DNA of 37,856 nt from Janthinobacterium sp. GW456P (lineage in GTDB: Bacteria > Pseudomonadota > Gammaproteobacteria > Burkholderiales > Burkholderiaceae_D). Below are positions 32,085-37,856 of this stretch, one piece after another. The DNA lies in assembly GCF_002127655.1 (NCBI RefSeq), contig NZ_NEHB01000045.1, positions 1 through 37,856 on the forward strand, written 5' to 3'. How positions within the stretch are numbered: the stretch's first letter is position 1; every line of letters starts with the position of its first letter. The notes beneath the pieces were generated by a model. That model was given only the letters and a program-made list of their open reading frames with translations, was not told the origin of the DNA and ran no database searches. A program made the translations under genes and the position numbers.

Positions 32085-33821
32085 ATGAATATGCCCGATC
32101 CTCAAGCGATGACCAAGGAATGGATGGCGCAGATCAGCAATCCTGAGCAGTGGAAGACGTGGTTCAACATGGTACCGCAGCCCCAGGGCAATCCGATTGC
32201 CGGCATTTTGCAGGATGCGGGCGCCAGCATCAAGCCGGAAGCGATTGAGCAATTGAAAAATGCCTACGTGGCCAAGCTGACGGCCTTGTGGGCTGACTTT
32301 ATGGCCGGCAAGGCGCCGGAGCTGAAAGACCGCCGTTTCGCCGCACCCGCCTGGCACGCCAGCCCCCTGTCGGCCTTCAACGCGGCCGCCTACCTGCTCA
32401 ATGCGGAATTTCTCAGCGCCATGGCCGATGCCGTGGAAGCGACGCCGCACCAGAAGCAAAAGATTGCGTTTGCGGTGCAGCAAATCGTCGACGCCATGTC
32501 GCCCGCCAACTTTCTGGCCACCAATCCCGACGCCCAGCAAACCCTGATCGAGACCAAGGGCGAAAGTCTGGCCAAGGGCTTGAGCAATATGCTGGCCGAC
32601 ATGCAGAAGGGCCGCATCTCACAATCGGATGAATCGGCCTTCGAAGTGGGCCGCAACGTGGCCACCACGCCGGGCACGGTGGTGTTTGAAAATGCCTTGT
32701 TCCAGCTGATCCAGTACACGCCAAGCACCGCCACGGTACACCAGCGGCCCTTGCTGATGGTGCCGCCGTGCATCAATAAATTCTATATCCTTGACTTGCA
32801 GCCGGAAAACTCGCTCGTGCGCTATGCGGTGGAGCAGGGCAATACCGTGTTCCTGATGTCCTGGCGCAATCCGGACCTGAGCATGCAGCATCTGACCTGG
32901 GACGATTACGTGGAGCAAGGCGTGATCGAAGCCATCCGGGTGACGCAGGATATTTCCGGCCAGGACAAGCTCAATATGTTCGGCTTTTGCGTGGGCGGCA
33001 CCATCGTTTCGACGGCGCTGGCCGTGCTCAAGGCGCGCGGCGAGAGTCCCGCTGCCAGCCTGACCCTGCTGACCACCTTCCTCGATTTCTGCGATACGGG
33101 CGCGCTCGATGTCTTTATCGACGAGCCGCAAGTGGCGCTGCGCGAGCAGACCCTGGCCAAGGGCGGCCTGATGTCGGGCCGCGACCTGGGCAGCACTTTT
33201 TCGAGCCTGCGCCCGAACGACCTCGTGTGGAATTACGTGCAGTCGAATTACCTGAAGGGCAAGGAGCCGCCCGCGTTCGACTTGCTGTACTGGAATGGCG
33301 ACGGCACGGGCTTGCCGGGACCGATGTTCTGCTGGTATCTGCGCAACACCTACCTGGAAAACAGTCTGAAGGTGCCGGGCAAGCTGACGGTAGCCGGGGA
33401 AAAAGTTGACCTGAGCAGCATCGACGCGCCCGCTTTCATCTACGGTTCGCGCGAAGATCATATCGTGCCCTGGGGCGCGGCCTACGCCAGCACGGCCCTG
33501 CTGAACCCGAAAAAACCGAAAGCCAACCGTTTCATCCTCGGCGCATCTGGCCATATCGCCGGCGTGATCAACCCGGCGTCGAAGAAAAAGCGCAGCTACT
33601 GGAGCAACGACAAGCCCCGCACGGCGAAAGCCAGGCCCTTGAGCGCCGAGCAATGGATGGAAGGCGCGACCGAACACGTGGGCAGCTGGTGGCCCGAATG
33701 GGCGGCCTTCCTGGCCGAACACGGCGGCGCCCAGGTGAAGGCCCCAGCCAAGCCGGGCAACAAGCGCCACGCGGCAATCGAGCCGGCGCCGGGCCGGTAT
33801 GTTAAAGTCAGGGCAGATTAA
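32085..33821 (+). CDS. phaC: Class I polyhydroxyalkanoate synthase PhaC
   Basis: A 578-residue synthase that polymerises (R)-3-hydroxyacyl-CoA into storage polyester on granules. The lipase-like box is GFCVGG with the nucleophile Cys302. The other catalytic residues lie in EDHIVPW (Asp) and GASGHIAGVINP (His). The N-terminal domain of class I (about 90-270) and conserved blocks VPPCINKFYILDLQPENSLV and FLMSWRNPD are present. Length is normal for class I. The gene stands without phaA or phaB after it, and phaR follows. The ATG at 32085 has a weak ribosome site; an ATG six bases later is possible. Confidence 0.95.
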   Translation: MNMPDPQAMTKEWMAQISNPEQWKTWFNMVPQPQGNPIAGILQDAGASIKPEAIEQLKNAYVAKLTALWADFMAGKAPELKDRRFAAPAWHASPLSAFNAAAYLLNAEFLSAMADAVEATPHQKQKIAFAVQQIVDAMSPANFLATNPDAQQTLIETKGESLAKGLSNMLADMQKGRISQSDESAFEVGRNVATTPGTVVFENALFQLIQYTPSTATVHQRPLLMVPPCINKFYILDLQPENSLVRYAVEQGNTVFLMSWRNPDLSMQHLTWDDYVEQGVIEAIRVTQDISGQDKLNMFGFCVGGTIVSTALAVLKARGESPAASLTLLTTFLDFCDTGALDVFIDEPQVALREQTLAKGGLMSGRDLGSTFSSLRPNDLVWNYVQSNYLKGKEPPAFDLLYWNGDGTGLPGPMFCWYLRNTYLENSLKVPGKLTVAGEKVDLSSIDAPAFIYGSREDHIVPWGAAYASTALLNPKKPKANRFILGASGHIAGVINPASKKKRSYWSNDKPRTAKARPLSAEQWMEGATEHVGSWWPEWAAFLAEHGGAQVKAPAKPGNKRHAAIEPAPGRYVKVRAD

Positions 33822-33842
33822 TTCACAAAGCGATTTGCCAGG

Positions 33843-33868
33843 CAAGGCCGGCGTAATCTCCGGTCTTG
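33843..33868 (+). terminator. Weak hairpin after phaC
   Basis: CAAGGCCGG (33843-33851) pairs with CCGGTCTTG (33860-33868), with one G-T wobble. No T run follows directly, so it may stabilise the 3' end or end transcription poorly. Confidence 0.4.
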
Positions 33869-33887
33869 TCAAGAATCTACTTTTAGT

Positions 33888-33896
33888 TGCGTTGCA
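33888..33896. promoter_or_regulatory. TGC-N3-GCA element upstream of the phaR promoter (candidate PhaR site)
   Basis: TTGC-GTT-GCAA, followed by TAA, forms a palindrome with the TGC-N3-GCA core described for PhaR operators. A near copy (CTGC-GGC-GCAATAA) lies at 34020-34033 near the gene start. The two share TGCG-N2-GCAATAA. The match is by eye. Confidence 0.45.
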
Positions 33897-33936
33897 ATAA
33901 ATTTGGGAATCTACTACCCTGATGTGCAATGGAGCC

Positions 33937-33960
33937 GTTTTCCACTCTATAATGGAAAAC
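33937..33960 (+). promoter_or_regulatory. phaR promoter -10 box inside a palindrome
   Basis: A consensus -10 TATAAT is at 33948-33953. It lies within a perfect inverted repeat, GTTTTCCA (33937-33944) and TGGAAAAC (33953-33960), with eight bases between. No good -35 exists at 16-18 bases upstream. A regulator bound here would block RNA polymerase directly. Confidence 0.5.
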
Positions 33961-33973
33961 GTAGGCAGGTGCG

Positions 33974-34000
33974 AAAGCGGACCCACGTTCGCTTTTTTTT
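33974..34000 (+). terminator. Candidate attenuator hairpin in the phaR leader
   Basis: AAAGCG (33974-33979) can pair with CGCTTT (33990-33995), or GCGAA (33971-33975) with TTCGC (33988-33992), over a 10-12 base loop, and eight T (33993-34000) follow. It lies between the -10 box and the phaR start. The stem is short, so strength is doubtful. Confidence 0.35.
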
Positions 34001-34020
34001 CGGATTAACTCAGTATGCGC

Positions 34021-34029
34021 TGCGGCGCA
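34021..34029. promoter_or_regulatory. Second TGC-N3-GCA element near the phaR start
   Basis: TGC-GGC-GCA, followed by ATAAG, 17 bases before the phaR ATG. It repeats the core and right flank of the element at 33888-33896, about 133 bases upstream. Two such sites on both sides of the promoter suggest autoregulation by looping or roadblock. Confidence 0.45.
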
Positions 34030-34045
34030 ATAAGTGGAACTTGTG

Positions 34046-34609
34046 ATGAGTAGTGCAAAAAAAAGTATAGACCGCCTGATTAAAAAATATCCCAACCGCC
34101 GTCTGTACGACACGCAAACCAGTTCCTACATCACCTTGACGGACGTCAAGCAGCTGGTGTTGGACAACGAAGTGTTTACCGTCGTTGATGCCAAATCCAA
34201 TGAAGATTTGACGCGCAGCATCTTGCTGCAAATCATTTTGGAAGAGGAAGCGAACGGCGCGCCCATGTTCTCGAGCAGCGTGTTGTCGCAGATCATCCGC
34301 TACTATGGCCACGCCATGCAGGGCATGATGGGATCCTACCTGGAAAAGAACGTGCAAGCGTTCACCGATATCCAGCACAAATTCACGGGCACGTCGGCCG
34401 GCAGCTTCGAAGGCAAGCCATTCAGCCCGGAAATGTGGACCCAGTTCATGAATGTCCAGGGCCCGATGATGCAAGGCATGATGAACAACTACATCGACCA
34501 GAGCAAGAGCCTGTTCGTGCAGATGCAGGAACAGATGCAGAGCCAGAGCAAGAATCTGTTCGGCACCTTCCCGTTTGTGCCGCCGGTTCCGCCAACGGAC
34601 AAAAAGTAG
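34046..34609 (+). CDS. phaR: Polyhydroxyalkanoate synthesis repressor PhaR
   Basis: A 187-residue regulator that binds both DNA and PHA granules. The N-terminal PHB_acc_N domain (about 6-66) has DRLIKKYPNRRLYDTQTSSY and ITLTDVKQLV; the PHB accumulation-regulator repeat follows (SSSVLSQIIRYYGHAMQGMMGSYLEKN). The C-terminus is rich in Met and Gln and ends in Pro-rich sequence, as in other betaproteobacterial PhaR. The ATG at 34046 was chosen over GTG 34034 because the family begins a few residues later. In related bacteria PhaR represses phasin genes and itself until PHA titrates it. phaC lies upstream with its own unit. Confidence 0.93.
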   Translation: MSSAKKSIDRLIKKYPNRRLYDTQTSSYITLTDVKQLVLDNEVFTVVDAKSNEDLTRSILLQIILEEEANGAPMFSSSVLSQIIRYYGHAMQGMMGSYLEKNVQAFTDIQHKFTGTSAGSFEGKPFSPEMWTQFMNVQGPMMQGMMNNYIDQSKSLFVQMQEQMQSQSKNLFGTFPFVPPVPPTDKK

Positions 34610-34629
34610 GCCGCAACCGATGCGTATCA

Positions 34630-34661
34630 CACAACGGCACAGGAACTCCTGTGCCGTTGTG
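34630..34661 (+). terminator. Strong hairpin after phaR
   Basis: CACAACGGCACAGG (34630-34643) pairs perfectly with CCTGTGCCGTTGTG (34648-34661), 14 pairs with a four-base loop. The tail CTTTG has few T. It lies between the convergent stop codons of phaR and the lipoprotein gene and can act on both strands. Confidence 0.6.
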
Positions 34662-34700
34662 CTTTGCGGGTGTCTTGCCGCCGGCTGCCGAGGCTGAATG

Positions 34701-36296
34701 CTATTGCTTCAGTTGTTGCATGATGGAAAGTAGATCCTGGTTCGAATGCTCGAGCTTCCATGTCCTGGCGTTGTCCATGGAACTGTAAATGCTGACGATA
34801 CCGTTGAAATCTTCCATGATATTGAGCGCGAGGCCGGAAGGGAAAATCGAAGGGGCGCCGCGCAGCGCATATGGGGCATACGGCCCCCAGGTCTTGCCTT
34901 CATCGCTGCTGACGAGCAGTGCGCCCTCGTTATACATGCCGGCCTGCATCAGCAATCTGCCGTCGCTGAGCGGCGCCACGGGTGACATCAGCACTTTGAA
35001 TGGCGAAACGATAGTCGTCCAGTTCTGGCCCCGATCCCGCGAAACATAGGCGTCGGGAAATCTTCCTGCCAGGCCGGCCGCTACGAGGACGCTTTCTGTG
35101 CCATTGGCTTGATGGGTAAATTGCGTCAGGTTTTTCTTGTGCGGACTAAAGCGTTCGGTCAACTTGCCCGTGCGGTAATCGAACTCGCCGATCAAGCCGC
35201 TTTCCAGCGCATAGCCGATCCGCCCCGCGTCTTGCCATGTCCAGAACAAGCCTGGGCCGTGCAGCCACGATCCGGGCACGGTGGTATGGTACACAGATCG
35301 CCAGTCGCCAGCATCCAGTTGATTCGCATGAAAAATGTTTAACTCATCTCCCTTGCGATGCATCAGGTACCAGCCATCGTTGGGGTTGCCGCCGATGCGC
35401 AGCAGATTGCCGGGTGGCAGGTTGCCTGCATCGATAGGAAGCAGCTTGTCACTGTCACGCGCTTTGCGTAACAGGGAGCCGGATTCGCCTACCGCGATCA
35501 GTTCGGCATTGGGCAGATCCACGGGCAATACGCAAGACAGCGACTCCACCGTTTGCGCATTGATGATATTCCATAGCCCTTGCGTCGAGCGTATCAGGAC
35601 GGCGCCCATGCGGCTGGCGGCGGCCACCCGGCCATCGGGCATTTCGATGGCGCACTCGGCTCCGGCCGGGTGGGCGCGAGCAAACTGCTCGACATCGTCC
35701 CGCGCGTGGCGTGGGGTGCTCCAGCCAAGGCCGGCAGCGGCGCCAAACATGGCGCTGTAGTCGGGGGCAAAGCGCCGGATCAATTCCGCATTGGACGCTA
35801 CCTGGGCACTGCGGCCGTACTGCACGCCGAAATTGCCGCGTGTCACAATCAGTCGGCCCAGATCCGCCGATTTGCCCGCTTCGATCTTGAAGCTTCCCAC
35901 GATGGTCGAATACACACGCAAGAGCTTGTTGGCCCGGGTATCGATCAATTCGATGAATTCATACTCGCCAGGCGGTAGGGCGCCAATGAACAGGGAAGTA
36001 TCGCCTGCCATCGCGCTCTCGACCTTTTTCATCACCAGGTTTTCGGATACCAGCTTGAAATCACTGCGCTGCTCACCCGCCACCACGCGGCGCAGCTTGA
36101 TCATGTTGAAACCGTAAATGTCCTTGGTATTTGACGTGATGCTGAGCACCACCGGGCTATCTGCCGATTGCGCGCTCATTTTCAGTGGATCGACCACCGA
36201 GGTGTTGACGGCGCAGCCGCTCAGCAGCAATACGGTCAGACCGCACGCCGCGGCAGCCGAGCGTCGCGCTTTCAGATTGGAAAAGGAAAAAGACAT
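34701..36296 (-). CDS. Lipoprotein with C-terminal Asp-box (BNR-like) repeats, function unknown
   Basis: A 531-residue lipoprotein. The signal ends LLLSGC with lipidated Cys at 28. An N-terminal region of about 130 residues (KDIYGFNMIKLRRVV, LFIGALPPGEYEFIEL) looks like a beta-sandwich seen in other surface lipoproteins. From about 180 the protein becomes a probable beta-propeller with Asp-box motifs: SRDRGQNW near 419, SSDEGKTW near 463 and a weaker SMDNARTW near 506 that lacks Gly. Asp-box repeats occur in sialidases and many non-enzymatic propellers, and no sialidase active site was seen. It is a single gene, with a -10-like TATAAT on the minus strand at 36329-36324. Confidence 0.75.
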   Translation of the reverse strand: MSFSFSNLKARRSAAAACGLTVLLLSGCAVNTSVVDPLKMSAQSADSPVVLSITSNTKDIYGFNMIKLRRVVAGEQRSDFKLVSENLVMKKVESAMAGDTSLFIGALPPGEYEFIELIDTRANKLLRVYSTIVGSFKIEAGKSADLGRLIVTRGNFGVQYGRSAQVASNAELIRRFAPDYSAMFGAAAGLGWSTPRHARDDVEQFARAHPAGAECAIEMPDGRVAAASRMGAVLIRSTQGLWNIINAQTVESLSCVLPVDLPNAELIAVGESGSLLRKARDSDKLLPIDAGNLPPGNLLRIGGNPNDGWYLMHRKGDELNIFHANQLDAGDWRSVYHTTVPGSWLHGPGLFWTWQDAGRIGYALESGLIGEFDYRTGKLTERFSPHKKNLTQFTHQANGTESVLVAAGLAGRFPDAYVSRDRGQNWTTIVSPFKVLMSPVAPLSDGRLLMQAGMYNEGALLVSSDEGKTWGPYAPYALRGAPSIFPSGLALNIMEDFNGIVSIYSSMDNARTWKLEHSNQDLLSIMQQLKQ

Positions 36297-36308
36297 GGGA
36301 TTGATTTA

Positions 36309-36329
36309 GTTTTTTAAAAAACAATTATA
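36309..36329 (-). promoter_or_regulatory. Lipoprotein gene -10 box and adjacent 14-base palindrome
   Basis: TATAAT reads on the minus strand at 36329-36324, 28 bases before the ATG. Directly downstream, GTTTTTTAAAAAAC (36309-36322) is a perfect palindrome. No -35 is evident. The palindrome may be an operator or only an AT-rich leader. Confidence 0.35.
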
Positions 36330-36481
36330 TGCCAGTAATTAGTTTCCTTGTGGCATTATTTTTTAATTTCTTGATACCGGTGATGCGGGGCGGGATCTGC
36401 TTCGCGCACTGGCATGACGGCGGTGGCCGGAACAAAGTTGCGGTTGTAGCGTTGCAGATGCGCCAGCAAAAGGAGCCCGCG

Positions 36482-36511
36482 CTGACAGCTAAGGGCGGCT
36501 CGGGGTACAAT
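36482..36511 (+). promoter_or_regulatory. Candidate rimO promoter
   Basis: CTGACA (36482-36487) and TACAAT (36506-36511) are 18 bases apart and lie 37 bases before the rimO ATG. Both differ from the consensus at one base. The rest of the 36297-36547 gap holds no convincing gene. Confidence 0.5.
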
Positions 36512-36547
36512 AGCCGATTCGCCTCACCATTTTACTAGCTGCCAACT

Positions 36548-37856
36548 ATGTCTGAAATTCACCGTATTCCCGTTCCTTCCGCCCAGCCCGAGGCCATGCT
36601 GGCCATGCCAGGTGCGGCGCCGAAAGTGGGCTTCGTCTCGCTCGGCTGCCCGAAAGCGCTGGTCGACTCCGAACAAATCCTGACCCAACTGCGCGCCGAA
36701 GGCTACGAAACGGCGAAATCCTATGCTGGCGCCGATCTGGTGATCGTCAACACCTGCGGTTTTATCGATGCTGCCGTGCAAGAGTCGCTCGACGCCATCG
36801 GCGAAGCGCTGGCGGAAAACGGCAAGGTCATCGTCACCGGTTGCCTGGGCGCCAAGAAAGACGCTGCCGGCGACGACATCATCATGAAGGTGCACCCGAA
36901 AGTGCTGTCCGTCACGGGCCCGCACGCGCTGGCCGAAGTGATGGATTCCGTCCATTTTCACTTGCCGAAACCGCATGCACCGTTTCTCGACCTGGTGCCG
37001 GCGCAAGGCGTCAAGCTGACGCCGAAGCACTATGCGTATTTGAAAATTTCCGAAGGCTGCAACCACCGCTGCAGCTTCTGCATCATCCCGTCGATGCGCG
37101 GCGACCTCGTCTCGCGCCCGATCGGCGAACTGATGATCGAAGCGGAAAACCTGTTCAAGGCCGGCGTCAAGGAATTGCTGGTGATTTCGCAAGACACCTC
37201 GGCGTATGGCGTGGACGTGAAATTCCGTTCCGGCTTCTGGAATGGCCGTCCCGTCAAGACGCACATGACGCAGCTGACGGAAGCGCTGGGCGAACTGGCC
37301 AAGTCCTATGGCGCCTGGGTGCGTCTGCACTACGTGTACCCGTACCCGCACGTGGACCAGATCATCCCGATGATGAGCGGCGGCCACATCCTGCCTTACC
37401 TCGACATTCCGATGCAGCATGCGCATCCCGACGTCCTGAAGCGCATGAAACGCCCGGCCAGCGGCGAGAAAAACCTCGACCGCATCCAGGCCTGGCGCGC
37501 CATCAACCCGGACCTGACCATCCGCTCGACCTTCATCGCTGGTTTCCCTGGCGAAACGGAAGAGGAATTCGAGTACTTGCTCGACTTCCTCAAGGAAGCG
37601 CAGATCGACCGCCTCGGCTGCTTCGCCTATTCGCCCGTCGAAGGCGCGACGGCCAATGCCATCGCCAACCCCGTGCCGGAAGAAGTGCGCGAAGAGCGCC
37701 GCGGCCGCGTGATGCTGCTGCAGGAAGAAATTTCCAAGAAACGCCTGCAAGCCAAGGTCGGCAAGACCGTGCGCGTGCTGATCGATGAAGTCACCCGCTC
37801 CGGCGGCGTGGGCCGCTCGTCCGCCGATGCGCCGGAAATCGACGGCGTCGTGTATG
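36548..37856 (+). CDS. rimO: Ribosomal protein S12 methylthiotransferase RimO (partial)
   Basis: The first 436 residues are seen; the C-terminus lies beyond the edge. RimO adds a methylthio group to a conserved Asp of ribosomal protein S12. The N-terminal UPF0004 domain carries the auxiliary cluster Cys residues (Cys34 in LGCPKA, NTCGF and TGCLG). The radical-SAM motif is CNHRCSFC with Cys171, Cys175 and Cys178, followed by [13 protein letters not shown]. The family features [17 protein letters not shown] and [13 protein letters not shown] are present, and a TRAM domain begins near the end. The ATG at 36548 is the first suitable start. Confidence 0.95.
   Translation, partial: MSEIHRIPVPSAQPEAMLAMPGAAPKVGFVSLGCPKALVDSEQILTQLRAEGYETAKSYAGADLVIVNTCGFIDAAVQESLDAIGEALAENGKVIVTGCLGAKKDAAGDDIIMKVHPKVLSVTGPHALAEVMDSVHFHLPKPHAPFLDLVPAQGVKLTPKHYAYLKISEGCNHRCSFCIIPSMRGDLVSRPIGELMIEAENLFKAGVKELLVISQDTSAYGVDVKFRSGFWNGRPVKTHMTQLTEALGELAKSYGAWVRLHYVYPYPHVDQIIPMMSGGHILPYLDIPMQHAHPDVLKRMKRPASGEKNLDRIQAWRAINPDLTIRSTFIAGFPGETEEEFEYLLDFLKEAQIDRLGCFAYSPVEGATANAIANPVPEEVREERRGRVMLLQEEISKKRLQAKVGKTVRVLIDEVTRSGGVGRSSADAPEIDGVVY

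Noticed and set aside
36329..36538. 69-codon open frame before rimO
   Set aside because: It contains the likely rimO promoter and lacks a ribosome site; no recognisable protein features beyond a short hydrophobic run.

Overview
The window is GC-rich, densely coded DNA. It resembles a betaproteobacterium of the order Burkholderiales, most likely Oxalobacteraceae (Janthinobacterium/Massilia/Duganella type). This rests on the phaC-phaR pair, the bamD-rluD-pgeF arrangement, and a complete MSHA-type pilus locus whose proteins read like those of that family. The assignment comes from reading proteins, not from a database search.

Region 1 (1-21,893) is an MSHA (mannose-sensitive haemagglutinin) type IV pilus locus. 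The plus-strand run from 4,713 is mshE (extension ATPase), mshG (platform), a prepilin, mshA (major pilin), an intrinsic terminator, mshC, mshD, mshO, mshP (minor pilins) and mshQ (large surface protein). A second plus-strand run from 15,342 holds mshI (PilM-like), a PilN-like gene, mshJ (PilO-like), mshK, mshL (secretin), mshM (AAA ATPase) and mshN (TPR protein). Most neighbours overlap by 1-14 bases or abut, so translation is probably coupled. Divergent from mshE, on the minus strand, lies a second secretin/AAA ATPase/TPR-type set (the TPR-type gene is cut by the window edge), headed by an ABC-transporter ATPase with no permease in view. The locus therefore carries two secretin-ATPase modules around one set of pilins.

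Region 2 (21,894-25,321) is an accessory stretch of small, poorly known or damaged genes: a frameshifted two-part hypothetical gene, an unknown 138-residue protein, a secreted alpha/beta-hydrolase, a DUF2625 gene interrupted by an in-frame TAA with a conserved-looking tail after it, and a secreted NTF2-like protein.

Region 3 (25,360-31,993) is mostly housekeeping: a degenerate HD-GYP protein, a methionine aminotransferase and a lone PIN-domain protein (minus strand); yaaA; a bidirectional terminator; bamD (minus); rluD and pgeF (plus, overlapping by one base); and a 77-residue membrane protein.

Region 4 (32,085-37,856) holds phaC (polyhydroxyalkanoate synthase), then phaR (its regulator) behind a leader with two matching TGC-N3-GCA elements, a palindrome over the -10 box and a hairpin followed by eight T. 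A lipoprotein with Asp-box repeats (minus strand) and the start of rimO, which runs off the end, follow. No tRNA, rRNA, CRISPR array, insertion sequence or phage gene was seen.
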